A stretch of 64,000 bases of DNA from Maylandia zebra (Eukaryota; Chordata; Actinopteri; Cichliformes; Cichlidae). The notes beneath the pieces were generated by a model. That model searched no databases, was not told the DNA's origin, and saw only the letters and a list, made by a program, of their open reading frames with translations. Shown one piece after another: positions 38,640 through 49,646 of this stretch. The stretch covers positions 2,167,378 through 2,231,377 of the forward strand of contig NC_135174.1 of the NCBI RefSeq assembly GCF_041146795.1, written 5' to 3'. The translations under genes were made by a program, and so were the position numbers. Within the stretch, counting starts at the first letter, position 1. Each line of letters opens with the position of its first letter.

Positions 38640-40188
38640 ACAAAACTGTTTGTTTGGAGTCACTTTGTGGGAACCGCTCTGACTTATGGGGAAAGATGTA
38701 AGAAGTGATGTCAGTCATCAAATAGTCATGTTCAGGTTTCTTTTAAGTTGAAGATATATACAGATAGATGCTTAGAAGTCGTGTCAGTCACTGAAGTTCA
38801 TTGGAATAAGCATTATTCAGTGTTATACAGGAGGAGCTGGCCTTTTTCTCAGCACTGTAACCAGGCTGACAAAGATCCAGAGCTCTGTCGAGCCGGACAT
38901 TCTTTTAACCTTTAACTATTATTCATTTAATGAATTTCATCAGAAATAAAATGTTAACCATTAGTGAAAAACTTATTCATAACCATCCCATAGACATACC
39001 ATTATATACAGCTACCTTTAATACAACTAATCTATTTAGACTTCCTGTCTCTGATTGATCTTTCAGTTTTAACTTCTGGCTAACAGGTCCCACTCTGACA
39101 ACACTGCTCAAAGTTGAGTCTTTGAGCAGACTAATTAACGCTTCAGTCTTTAATATGATTAGTTTAGCTCCTTAAAAGAGTAGCTGTAAAACAGCTGATG
39201 GATCATAGGCAGAGGAACGGTTTATATGAAGAGTTTCAGAGCCCATCTGTTCATCACTTCATTTGGACTGCATCTTCTAATACATCGCAGACAACAAAGT
39301 TCATCTGAAATTCTCATCCATTTAAAAGTCTTTGTCTTCTTCTGGGAAAGTGTCATGTGACAAATCAGGGAAAAGCACCTAGTGCATGTTAAATCATAGC
39401 TCACCTAAAATATCAGTTTCAGGAAGTCTAGACTAAAGCAAAGTCTCTGAAACAGAGTTTTGTTTGTTTGTTCTTAGTCATTTCCTCTTCTCTGTTTGAA
39501 TTTTGTTTAAAATTGTTGAAAATTCTAAAGACCATGGGGAAGAGTACACTGCAGGCATAAATACAAAGAAAAATATTCTGTGGATAATAATTTTCTGTAT
39601 TATTAACAATACATTTTTAAAAAGAAATGCAGTAATTTAGTCAGTAATGCTGTCATTACAAAGTCTGATCTGATTACAAGTTTTATATGGGAACATTATA
39701 TCTCAAATATGAAATAGAATAGAATAGAATATCCCTCACTGGGAAATCATGTGTTCCAGCAGCAAAGTGACAGGTATTTTAATATAAAATAAAAAACAGG
39801 ATATAAGAGACTGTACAGGGCAATAAAAAAAATGATCAAAGACAGACAAAAAGATGCAGTGTGGAATCCGGTTGTTCAGTCTGACGTCACTAGCCGTGTC
39901 TGGGTCTAAACTCCGCTGCAGGTCCATATATCAAACATCACTATGGCATTACTGAGAGTTGAAAAACTGTCTAAAGTCTTTCATCTTTAATAAAATGATC
40001 AGCGTTCTGCTCTACCAGGTGTAACAATTGAGTTTAACATCCAGGCATCCATGAAAACGGAATTTATGACATTTAACGGAGTTAGAAGTTAGCAGGGAGT
40101 TAGCTCGCTAGCTTCTATCTAAATACAATATAGCATGTCCTGACTGCGGGGTTTTGGAAACAAATTAAAACGTACAGCTCTGTTATCA
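38640..40188. other. Intergenic, nothing recognised
   Basis: No coding similarity. A short (AATAG)n-like tract lies at 39714-39728. Confidence 0.35.
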
Positions 40189-40193
40189 CTTCC

Positions 40194-40901
40194 TGTTAGG
40201 TGGGCTGGATTACACAGATGGATTACGTGGCAGAAACACACACGGACGCAGAATAGTTAGTGATGCAAGTTTTTATATACACGAGTAAGGGGGAATATTT
40301 ACAAGGGAAGGGGCTATATACAGTGATAAATAAAAATGTGCCAGGAGGTAAACACCGAGGCGATGAGACGGAGCCGAAGCATGCAGGTAGGCAGCAGACG
40401 CACCGGAGCTACCTGACAACAGGGAACAAAACAGGGCTTATGACATACCGTTGATAGCCGAACGTTAAACACAAGTGGACGGAGAGAGTTGGAGAGCTTA
40501 CTTGACCACCCAAACCACAGCCGCTGCGGTGAACGCCGCCTGATGGTACGTAGCACTCCGTCGCGGATCCACAATAGTCAACACAAAATCCTAGGTAGGC
40601 GGGCAGGCGATGGAACAGGCTAAGACAAAGAAAAGTAGGCGAAACGTGGATCCTTTAAAACATACAGCTCCACAGCGTAAAATCAACAGATGCAGCCTGT
40701 GCTGACTAGTTACCACTTGTGACAGCGACAATACTCCGACACCAGACGTCCGTGACTCAGCTCCCTAAGAGCGCTCACTGATGACGTCCGATGCGTCGCA
40801 GGTGTGTTGGAATGCCATCAAGCCCAGCCTCGCCTACCTATAACCAAAAAGGAAAACAAAACCCAAACAACAACAATACACCTACCCACCACCTCCTAAC
40901 A
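40194..40901 (-). repeat. 3' LTR of the chromovirus element
   Basis: 708 bp, TG...CA with inverted TGTTAG/CTAACA ends. By eye identical to 44465-45172 except for one substitution. Confidence 0.95.
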
Positions 40902-40914
40902 GTATCCCCCCCTC
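40902..40914 (-). other. Polypurine tract
   Basis: On the minus strand GAGGGGGGGATAC abuts the 3' LTR. The pol stop TGA (complement of 40913-40915) runs into it. Confidence 0.85.
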
Positions 40915-41368
40915 AAGGAACGCCACCCGGCGGTCCTCCAGGCTTGTCAGGATGCCTTCTGTAAAAATCCACAATAAGCGCCGGGTCCACAATGAAGGCC
41001 CTAGAGACCCAGGAGCGCTCCTCCGGGCCATACCCCTCCCAGTCCACCAGAAACTGGAAACCTCGGCCACGACGGCGCACATCCAGCAGCCGCCGGACCG
41101 AATAGACAGGACCCCCGTCCACCACCCGGGCGGGCGGAGGAGGTTTCACGGGTGGGCACAGCGGGCTGCGAGAGACTGGCTGCAGTTGAGAAACATGGAA
41201 CGTAGGATGAATCCTCATGGAAGCCGGTAGTTGCAGCCTCACAGAAACAGGATTGATGATGCGTTGGATGGTGAAAGGACCCAGGAAGCGAGGGGCAAGC
41301 TTCTTGGCCACGCACTTCAAAGGAACATTCGCAGAGGACAGCCAAACCTGTTGGCCCACGGATGACAA
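40913..41368 (-). pseudogene. Integrase C-terminal domain with chromodomain, shifted remnant
   Basis: Open frame of 151 codons reading [14 protein letters not shown], then [20 protein letters not shown] and a chromodomain from about [13 protein letters not shown] through [16 protein letters not shown]. In related elements this follows the integrase core directly. Here it is in a different frame from pol, because of the deletion at about 41370. The chromodomain would be a chromatin-targeting module. Confidence 0.85.
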
Positions 41369-43515
41369 GCAAAACGAGACGCGTGCACCCAGTGCAAGAC
41401 ACGCGCGCGCACGGCCACCGGAACAAACAGTTTACCCAGCGGGCCCGAACCCGGGTCCGGATCCTGCCGCTGCGCCTGGCGCACCAAGCTCTCGATCTCC
41501 CATGTCACGGCCCCCACCACGCAAGACGAGGGGATGATCGGAACCACCCCCGTGGACTCAGACGCGGGGGAAAACTGACGGGACAGAGCGCCCAGCTTAA
41601 CATTGCGAGAACCCGGGCGAAACGAGATCGTAAAATGGAACCGGCTAAAAAACAGCTGCCACCTGGCCTGCCGGGAGTTAAGCCGCTTCGCACTCCGAAT
41701 ATAAGAGAGGTTCTTATGGTCCGTCCAAACCACAAACGGCTGTTCCGCCCCCTCCAACCAGTGACGCCACTCCTCCAAAGCCAGCTTAACCGCCAGCAGC
41801 TCACGATTACCCACGTCATAGTTCCGCTCAGCCGGAGAAAACCGCCGCGAAAAAAATGCGCACGGATGGAGACGGCCATCATCGGGCGAGCGCTGCGACA
41901 ACACCGCCCCCGCACCCACATCAGAAGCATCCACCTCCACCACAAACTGTCTGGCACCATCCGGGTGGGCGAGAATGGGCGCGGAACAAAACAACTCCTT
42001 CAACCGAGCAAACGCCTGCTCGGCCTCAGGAGACCAACTGAAAACACGAGCCGAGGACGTAAGCCGGGTGAGCGGAAGGGTGATCTGACTGAAGTTCTTA
42101 ATAAATCGGCGATAAAAATTAGCAAACCCCAAAAACCTCTGCAGGTGTTTGCGCGAGGAAGGAGTCGGCCAATCAGCAATCGCCCTGATTTTGCCAGGAT
42201 CCGGCCCCACCCGTCCCCTAGCAAGGACATAGCCCAGGAACGACACAGAATGAGCATGAAACTCACACTTCTCCGCTTTCACAAAAAGTTTGTTTTCCAG
42301 GAGGCGCTGCAAAACGCTGCGCACCTGCTGAACACGGTCCTCAAACGACCGCGAAAAAATAAGGATGTCATCCAAATAAACGAACACACACCGATTCAAA
42401 AAGTCCCGAAGCACATCATTAATCAATGCCTGAAACACTGCCGGCGCATTCGTCAGGCCAAAAGGCATTACCAAGTATTCGTAATGTCCACGGTGAGTGT
42501 TAAAGGCCGTTTTCCACTCATCTCCCTGGCGCATGCGCACCAGATGGTACGCATTGCGAAGGTCCAGCTTCGTAAAAATGACCGCGTCCTGTAAAGGTTC
42601 AAAAGCAGAAGAGATCAGTGGTAGAGGATATTTGTTCTTCACAGTAATGTCATTAAGACCCCGAAAATCAATACAGGGTCGGAGAGATCCATCCTTCTTA
42701 TCCACAAAGAAAAAACCCGCCGCCAACGGCGAAGACGACGGACGAATCAGGCCCGCCTCCAGCGACTCCGTAATATACCTCTCCATGGCTGCCTTCTCTG
42801 GACCAGAAAGGTTATACAGCCGGCTGGTGGGCAAAGGAGCTCCAGGTAACAGTTCAATGCCACAATCATAAGGACGATGGGGGGGAAGCGAGAGCGCACA
42901 GCGTTTACTGAAAACCGCCCCCAGATCATGATATTGTTCAGGTACAGACGACAGATCCACCTCCTCGGGCGCCAGCTTAGACGAGCAGACAGGCGAAGGC
43001 GGAAGAGCAGACTGTAAACAGTGAGACAAGCAGTGGCTACTCCAACTCTCAATGCGACAGGAGGACCAATTGACATGAGGATTATGACGCTCGAACCACG
43101 GATAACCTAAAACGATGGGAGACTCCGGGGAGGAAAAAACAAAAAAACGAAGAACCTCACGATGATTACCAGAAAGAATCAACGAAACCGGTTCAGTCTC
43201 ATGAGTGACGGAGGGCAGTAACTGACCGGTGAGAGCCACAACAGAGACGGGAACCTGCAAGGGTTTAGTCACAATCCCGAGGCGCCTCGTGAGACCGCCG
43301 TCAATAAAATTCTGCTCAGCGCCAGAATCCAAAAGTGCGTTAGTAGAGAAAGCGCCAGACGCGGCGTTCACGATAGCAGGAAGCTGCATGCGGGGAATTT
43401 GGGAAAGAGAGGAAGTACCACCCACCAGCACCCCCACAGTTACTGGTGGGCACCGCCTTTTGACCGCAACGGGCAGGTGGACACAAAATGGCCCGACTGG
43501 CCACAATACAAACAC
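41317..43515 (-). CDS. Pol polyprotein: protease, reverse transcriptase, RNase H (integrase truncated)
   Basis: Open frame on the minus strand, overlapping the end of gag by 76 nt in the -1 frame. Order of domains: aspartic protease with [10 protein letters not shown]; reverse transcriptase with [24 protein letters not shown] and the catalytic YLDD; RNase H with [12 protein letters not shown] and WTDHKNL. The frame then reaches the start of the integrase zinc region (HASRFACHP) and breaks, stopping at 41317. Protease, RT and RNase H look intact; the integrase D-D-E core is absent. No start codon is expected, since the family makes Pol by frameshift from Gag. Confidence 0.9.
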   Translation of the reverse strand: MFVLWPVGPFCVHLPVAVKRRCPPVTVGVLVGGTSSLSQIPRMQLPAIVNAASGAFSTNALLDSGAEQNFIDGGLTRRLGIVTKPLQVPVSVVALTGQLLPSVTHETEPVSLILSGNHREVLRFFVFSSPESPIVLGYPWFERHNPHVNWSSCRIESWSSHCLSHCLQSALPPSPVCSSKLAPEEVDLSSVPEQYHDLGAVFSKRCALSLPPHRPYDCGIELLPGAPLPTSRLYNLSGPEKAAMERYITESLEAGLIRPSSSPLAAGFFFVDKKDGSLRPCIDFRGLNDITVKNKYPLPLISSAFEPLQDAVIFTKLDLRNAYHLVRMRQGDEWKTAFNTHRGHYEYLVMPFGLTNAPAVFQALINDVLRDFLNRCVFVYLDDILIFSRSFEDRVQQVRSVLQRLLENKLFVKAEKCEFHAHSVSFLGYVLARGRVGPDPGKIRAIADWPTPSSRKHLQRFLGFANFYRRFIKNFSQITLPLTRLTSSARVFSWSPEAEQAFARLKELFCSAPILAHPDGARQFVVEVDASDVGAGAVLSQRSPDDGRLHPCAFFSRRFSPAERNYDVGNRELLAVKLALEEWRHWLEGAEQPFVVWTDHKNLSYIRSAKRLNSRQARWQLFFSRFHFTISFRPGSRNVKLGALSRQFSPASESTGVVPIIPSSCVVGAVTWEIESLVRQAQRQDPDPGSGPLGKLFVPVAVRARVLHWVHASRFACHPWANRFGCPLRMFL

Positions 43516-44444
43516 AACCGTCCCTCAAACCGCCTCCGACGCTCCTCCAGCGTCAGCCGTGTACGACCCAACTGCATAGGCTCCTCAGCGGCGGACGCCG
43601 GAGGAGACCGTGCGCGGGCCGGAACGGGAGGAGAAGGACGGAATATTGTGCGCACCGCGGCGCGCTCAGCACTCCCAGCACAGACCCGGCCACCCCTCTC
43701 CCTCTCACGCTCGCGAAGGCGATTATCGATACGAATAGCCAGATTAACTAGAGCCTCGAAACTCTCCGGTTCGTCACGAGTGGCGAGCTCATCCTTCATG
43801 CGATCGTCCAATCCAATGACGAAAGCCCCGCGCAACGCGTCCTCACCCCACCCCGTCTCCGCGGCTTTAACCCGGAAATCAATAGAAAACTCCGCCACCG
43901 ACCGGCCCCCTTGGCGGAGCCCGTGCAATTGCCGCGCGGCCTCATCCGAGCGCAGGGGGTGGTGAAATACCGCCTTAAAATCCCGAACAAACTGCTCATA
44001 CGTGACAGTCTCCACGGGATGCAGAGCGAGATAAGACTCTGCCCAGTCCAAAGCACGATCACGAAGGGCACCGATAACATGAGAAATCTTAACAGCATCA
44101 TTGGAAAACGCTTGGGGATATCGCTGAAAAAGCAGAGAAACCTGAATCAAAAAACCCCCGCAACGGCCCAACTCTCCCGTAAAAGGCACCAGAGCCGGGG
44201 GAGCGGGGTCACGAACAGAGCCCACACTCAGTGAGGCAGACGGAACGGGCGGGGGAGCAGGAACAGCGGGAGCAGTAGGAGGAACTAACCGAGCCAAAGT
44301 CTCTTGAATGGCCGACAGGGTCTCATTGACCCGGCCTGCCCATTGCTCGGACGCCGCCAACTGCCGAGACAAACTAGACAGAGACTCCTCGTGTTTCTGG
44401 AGTAAATCGCCGGACGCGGGACCTGTGTGTTCTGCCGAATCCAT
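43440..44444 (-). CDS. Gag polyprotein with CCHC knuckle
   Basis: 334 codons from the ATG at 44444; the leader between the 5' LTR and this ATG is only 20 nt. A proline-rich N-terminal third precedes a capsid-like core (residues about 95-230), and one CCHC zinc knuckle ([14 protein letters not shown]) stands near the C-terminus. This knuckle is C-x2-C-x4-H-x4-C, typical of Ty3/gypsy nucleocapsid. The frame is intact. Confidence 0.9.
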   Translation of the reverse strand: MDSAEHTGPASGDLLQKHEESLSSLSRQLAASEQWAGRVNETLSAIQETLARLVPPTAPAVPAPPPVPSASLSVGSVRDPAPPALVPFTGELGRCGGFLIQVSLLFQRYPQAFSNDAVKISHVIGALRDRALDWAESYLALHPVETVTYEQFVRDFKAVFHHPLRSDEAARQLHGLRQGGRSVAEFSIDFRVKAAETGWGEDALRGAFVIGLDDRMKDELATRDEPESFEALVNLAIRIDNRLRERERERGGRVCAGSAERAAVRTIFRPSPPVPARARSPPASAAEEPMQLGRTRLTLEERRRRFEGRLCLYCGQSGHFVSTCPLRSKGGAHQ

Positions 44445-44452
44445 CAAAAATG

Positions 44453-44463
44453 GTCGGAGTATT
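44453..44463 (-). other. Self-primer binding site
   Basis: Minus strand AATACTCCGAC, one base inside the 5' LTR. It is the exact complement of GTCGGAGTATT on the minus strand of the LTR (complement of 45001-45011, and of 40730-40740 in the other copy). No tRNA-type TGG start follows the LTR. This is the Tf1-type self-priming layout, with 11 nt of pairing. Confidence 0.8.
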
Positions 44464-44464
44464 C

Positions 44465-45172
44465 TGTTAGGTGGGCTGGATTACACAGATGGATTACGTG
44501 GCAGAAACACACACGGACGCAGAATAGTTAGTGATGCAAGTTTTTATATACACGAGTAAGGGGGAATATTTACAAGGGAAGGGGCTATATACAGTGATAA
44601 ATAAAAATGTGCCAGGAGGTAAACACCGAGGCGATGAGACGGAGCCGAAGCATGCAGGTAGGCAGCAGACGCACCGGAGCTACCTGACAACAGGGAACAA
44701 AACAGGGCTTATGACATACCGTTGATAGCCGAACGTTAAACACAAGTGGACGGAGAGAGTTGGAGAGCTTACTTGACCACCCAAACCACAGCCGCTGCGG
44801 TGAACGCCGCCTGATGGTACGTAGCACTCCGTCGCGGATCCACAATAGTCAACACAAAATCCTAGGTAGGCGGGCAGGCAATGGAACAGGCTAAGACAAA
44901 GAAAAGTAGGCGAAACGTGGATCCTTTAAAACATACAGCTCCACAGCGTAAAATCAACAGATGCAGCCTGTGCTGACTAGTTACCACTTGTGACAGCGAC
45001 AATACTCCGACACCAGACGTCCGTGACTCAGCTCCCTAAGAGCGCTCACTGATGACGTCCGATGCGTCGCAGGTGTGTTGGAATGCCATCAAGCCCAGCC
45101 TCGCCTACCTATAACCAAAAAGGAAAACAAAACCCAAACAACAACAATACACCTACCCACCACCTCCTAACA
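44465..45172 (-). repeat. 5' LTR of the chromovirus element
   Basis: 708 bp. It contains an AP-1 heptamer TGACTCA (45024-45030) and a CRE-like TGACGTCC (45053-45060) upstream, in element sense, of the predicted RNA start near 45011. Confidence 0.95.
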
Positions 45173-45222
45173 CTTCCAACATAAATGAAGACAGAAAACT
45201 AAACAGCAGTGACGTTTGTAGG

Positions 45223-46607
45223 TAGAGCTGGGCGATATGAGATTTTTTCATATCACGATATGTTTTTTTCATTTCAGGCGATAACGATATCTATCACGAT
45301 ATAAGCCAAATAACTATATTTGTAAGATTTAAATGTGCCGTTGCTCACAAGTAAAATGTGAAATAATCAGCAGCTTGTTTTTAAATATTTATTTCCCATA
45401 ATAAGTTCAACAGGGTAGATGTACTTAAGGAACATGAGACTTTTTCAGATAAATAAAGGCAAATATTGCAAACTACACAAAAGGCAGCCGCTAAAGCGTT
45501 TAAGTTTCAAAATAGAACAAATGAAACAGACTAAATTGTCAATTCCACTTAGAAACAAAATATTAATTCTAAAAATAAATCTTAGTTTGTTTTACAGAAT
45601 AACAGACAAAACTGACTAACTTTTGTTAATATCAAATAAACTGAGAACTAAAAGGAAATTCTCAATCTCTCCTTGTTGTATAGCTGAGCTTTTCAAACAG
45701 TTGTAACAGTTACTTTAGTCTGACAAAAGCCGAATGATGAATTAGCGCTTCCAGTCAGAGACTGAGGCTACGTCCACACGTACACGGGTATTTTTGAAAA
45801 CGGAGATTTTCCGTTTTCGTTTTAAAAATAATCCCGTCCACACATAAAGGCAGAAATGAAGGAAAACGCTGCTATGAACATGCCAAAGCAGCAGGTGGCG
45901 CTAGATTCCTAACCGTGCAGAAATGTTGGCCAATCAGAAGTCTAGAAGCCTCGGTGGGAAAAAGTAAACAAAGCTGGGGCATAGAAGCAGAACCGAGTCG
46001 TATGTGTGGAGGGACAGTAACTGTGTGTATATGTGAGCATTTAAACACTGCAGAGAGTAGAATTAACAGTAACAGTATTGTAGAAATTCATTTCACCGAA
46101 ACAATAACGTGGCGCACAGTGTGCATGCACCAGTTTATTGTATTTCCAGACTTGCTTTCGGCACAATTTACAGTGCACGCTACTCTGTTTTTTGTCAGAC
46201 TTGAAATAGCCGAAATACCTTCACACTACGGAACTTCTATGGCTCTTCCGTTCGACAATCTCTCCGGCATTGGAACCATCATCTGTTTTCTCTTCGGTCA
46301 CGCTCGGTTGATTTTTCTAGTCGGCACACTGATTTCCTCCATTACGCGCTGGCTCCATTACCCGCTGGCTGCTTCCCAAACAAACACACGTGCGGCTTGG
46401 CACTTGTGCTGTACGTAACAAGTCACGCGACGTGACGCTGCGGCTGTGATTGGTTCGGCTCTGCGCTACTGAATTTGGATCGGCTGACCTTTTTTTTTTT
46501 TTTTTAAGAGGACAAGAGCGGCGAGGTCTATCGCGATAGCTTAATTTCTCTATCGAGTAAAAGTTATATCGCGATACATATCGTTATCGTTCTATCGCCC
46601 AGCTCTA
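45223..46607. mobile_element. hAT-type non-autonomous element (1385 bp)
   Basis: Flanked by the exact 8 bp duplication TTTGTAGG (45215-45222 and 46608-46615). The ends are inverted repeats beginning TAGAGCTGGGCGATA. No transposase frame remains. A GGCTACGTCCACACGTACAC-type hAT terminal phrase at about 45769 suggests that part of another transposon is embedded. The gap to the gypsy LTR end is 50 bp. Confidence 0.85.
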
Positions 46608-47119
46608 TTTGTAGGGTTACTGAAGTTGGGCTAGCTGGTATATAATGATGTGCTACGTGACCGCTAGCGACACAGCTATGTTAGCATAATATAAACAAGC
46701 TAACTTTTTTTCCACTGGATAAAAGTTAACGTGAGTGTTCTCGGTGGTCAGGAACAAATGTAATCGCATGGCAGGATGCTGTAAACGGACCAAACTTCAG
46801 CCAGGAGAACAACTGAGATAATCCATCCACAATACGAGGTTAGTCATTCATATACTGCTGCATGGGCTGGGCTGTAGTTACATCCTAAGGTTTTAAAAAC
46901 TGAGCTTAAATAAATGATTAGCGGTAATAAAAGCCGAGGGAGGTCAACAGTGATCACTGACTGTTTTAGGAGCTTTTTGAGATCAAATAGAAGAAAATAC
47001 AAAACATTAAACATGTTAACAACACAAAAGCCATATTAAACGCAGACTACTTTAGGCCCGGAAGTAGGATTCGTCACGTCATCACTTAACAACCGGATTG
47101 TAAGGTAGACCCTACAATA

Positions 47120-47330
47120 ATACATACAGAGAAAACCCCAACAGTCATATGACCCCCTATGAGCAAGCACTTTGGCGACAGTGGGAAGGAAAAACTCCCT
47201 TTTAACAGGAAGAAACCTCCAGCAGAACCAGGCTCAGGGAGGGGCGGGGCCATCTGCTGCTGGGGAGAGAGAAGGAAGACAGGATAAAGACATGCTGTGG
47301 AAGAGAGACAGAGATTAATAGCAGGTATAA
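47120..47330. repeat. Abundant teleost interspersed repeat, copy 2
   Basis: Carries GCAAGCACTTTGGCGACAGT, AACAGGAAGAAACCTCCAGC and GGGGCGGGGCCATCTGC, in parallel with 6040-6150. Confidence 0.6.
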
Positions 47331-47492
47331 TAATTTAAAAACTGTATTTTATGGGTTTATGTTTGTCAAATATTACACTCTGTGTCCATGTATGCTCAAT
47401 GTATGTATTATTTGCATCATGAGTAGATCTTATTCTAAGATGCTACGACTACTACTAAAAATCATTATAATCATAATATGCAATGCCATAGT

Positions 47493-47684
47493 TGTCATGT
47501 ATTGATATGGCTATGTCTTAAGGTGATGACCTTTGAACCGGATGTTGTTGTCCGAGGGAAGCCCCGTTAAGTGGCTAGTTGTAAGATGGACAGTGTTCAA
47601 TAAAGCAACATAAAGACCGTGCTTTATGTCCTGATTCAATTCAGAGTGCTCTGCCTAATTTAGTAATAAGGTGAGCATACAACA
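47493..47684 (+). repeat. 5' LTR of the second gypsy element
   Basis: 192 bp, TG...CA, with AATAAA near the middle (about 47600). Identical by eye to 51940-52131. Confidence 0.95.
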
Positions 47685-47779
47685 ATGGCGACGAGGACGA
47701 CACGGACCTGGATTTGTTTTTGTGAGAAGTAGACCCAGCGGCGGCACGGTGTTAGCGAAAAAAAAACTTGTGGGCTAAC

Positions 47780-48154
47780 ATGGAAAAGTCGGGTATTCAA
47801 CCGTTCGCCTGTTACACGGATCCAGCTACGCTCGGACCGAGATGGACGCGCTGGTTAACATCCTTCGAGTTGTTTGCTGATGGGAAAGGTCTTATTTTGA
47901 CGGATGATGCTACAGACGCGATCAGACAGCGGAGACGCGCTCTTCTACTGCACATGGCCGGACAGGACGTGCAGGACGTCTTCTCCACTCTACCACAGAC
48001 GGGAGAGGCAAAGGATTACAGCGCTGCGGTGACTGCGCTCAACACTTACTTTGTTCCTCAAGTGAATGCAGCATACGCACGCCAAACTTTCCACAAATTG
48101 TCCCAAACACCAGGTGAGACTGTGCAACAATTTTGTACACGTTTGAGGCTGTGA
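47780..48154 (+). pseudogene. Gag, N-terminal part, ends in a frameshift
   Basis: Gag-like frame from ATG 47780 with FACYTDPATLGPRWTRW and LPQTGEAKDY, ending RLRL plus stop at 48154. The rest of Gag continues in the next frame from about 48150, so a one- or two-base indel separates the halves. I describe the break only. Confidence 0.8.
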
Positions 48155-48156
48155 CT

Positions 48157-49646
48157 TTCAAGCTGACAATGATAACCAGATACGGGACGCTATCCTGAGT
48201 AAATGCACTTCTGAATATGTACGGAGAAAGCTGCTTGAGGAGGGTCCAGGCTTAACTCTAAATCGCACGTTAGAGGTGGCTTCACACTGTGAACATGTGG
48301 AGGAGCAGATGGCGGCGATGAGCGTCACCGGGGAAAAGAAAGGAGAGGACACGGTCAGCCGGATTTTTACAGCAAAGAAAGAGAAGAACAACAGACCAAA
48401 AGGAAAAATGAAAGATGATAACAAAACAGAAAGACAGTGTTACAGGTGTGGTTATACTGACCACATGGGCAATGATCCCAAATGCCCAGCACGAGGACAA
48501 ACATGTCACAACTGTAATGGTAAGGACCACTTTTCAAAAATGTGTCGTACAAAAAGACAAAAGAAACAAAATGTGAATGCTGTTGAACAAGATGATTATG
48601 CATTTACTGTAAATGATGATAATATACCTGAGAAACTTACCTTTTCTGTTGGGGGAATAGAGTTGAAAATGTTAGTTGACTCTGGAGCTACAAGTAATGT
48701 GATGGGAGAAAACATATGGGAAAAGCTAAAAGCTGAAAAGATAAAATGTCACTCATATGTACCCAAAGAGCAGAGGAATTTATATGCATATTCCTCAGCA
48801 CAGGCACTCATGGTTAAAGGCGCATTCAGATGTGAAATCAAGATTGGTGACAGGACTGAAGAGGCTGAATTTATTGTGATTAGAGGTAATGGTGAACCAC
48901 TCCTGGGGAAAAAGACTGCCATAAAGTTAGGAGTGTTGAAAATAGGTGAAAATGTGGCGGCTGTCACAGATTTAAAGCACACTCTTAAAGAAAAGTATCC
49001 AAAAGTGTTCAAAGGAGTAGGAAAGCTAAACACCAAACAGATCAGCCTGTACATTGATCCAAATGTGAAACCAGTAGCACAGCCACTGAGGCGCATACCT
49101 TATCATTTGAGGGATGCAGTGGAGAAAAAGATCAATGAACTAATCGACATGGACATTATAGAACGTGTAGAAGGACCTACACCTTGGGTAAATCCTGTAG
49201 TGGTACTCCCAAAGAAATGTGACAAAGATATCAGAATGTGCTTAGACATGAGAAAAGCAAATGAGGCAATAATCAGGGAAAGATACCCCATACCCACTGT
49301 GGATGAAATCTTGCAAGGACTAAACGGCTCTGCAATCTTCACCAAACTCGATCTCAAGTGGGGATACCATCAGCTAGAGCTTACCCCGGAGTCAAGAGAG
49401 ATAACTACATTTGCAGTGCACAACGGAGTATACCGGTACAAAAGGCTAATATTTGGAGTCTCATCAGCTAGTGAGCAATATCAGCATGAGATTGCCAATG
49501 CACTAGCTGGCATTGAAGGAGTTGAGAACATTTCAGATGACGTAATCATACACGCGCCAGACCAAGAAACACATGATAAGCGCCTGCATGCTGTGATGAA
49601 GAGACTCTCTGACTGTGGCCTGACACTAAACTCAGAGAAGTGTTAG
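48157..49646 (+). pseudogene. Gag C-terminus, protease and reverse-transcriptase part, ends in a nonsense codon
   Basis: Open frame with two zinc-knuckle-like motifs (CYRCGYTDHMGNDPKC and CHNCNGKDHFSKMC, each C-x2-C...H...C), the protease motif VDSGATSN, and RT with MCLDMRKANEAI, FTKLDLKWGYHQLEL and the metal-binding ISDD (the clade uses ISDD rather than YxDD). The TAG at 49644-49646 stops the frame in the RT, and coding continues in the same frame after it. Confidence 0.85.

Larger units (their letters stand above)
40194..45172 (-). mobile_element. Young Ty3/gypsy retrotransposon with chromodomain, Tf1/sushi-like
   Basis: 4979 bp element on the minus strand. It has 708 bp LTRs (40194-40901 and 44465-45172) starting TGTTAG and ending CTAACA and differing at one base by eye (G near 40609, A in the other copy). 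The TSD is CTTCC (40189-40193 and 45173-45177). The order on the minus strand is 5' LTR, primer region, gag, protease, reverse transcriptase, RNase H, a truncated integrase and a C-terminal chromodomain, then a polypurine tract and the 3' LTR. This is the chromovirus gene order. The catalytic core of integrase is missing. Confidence 0.95.

Noticed and set aside
41362-42594. 410-codon open frame on the + strand across the gypsy element
   Set aside because: It is antisense to pol; its amino-acid string shows no domain and mirrors the pol codon bias.
49644-49646. Programmed stop-codon readthrough in the second gypsy element
   Set aside because: The TAG lies inside the RT, not at a gag-pol junction, so a nonsense mutation is simpler.
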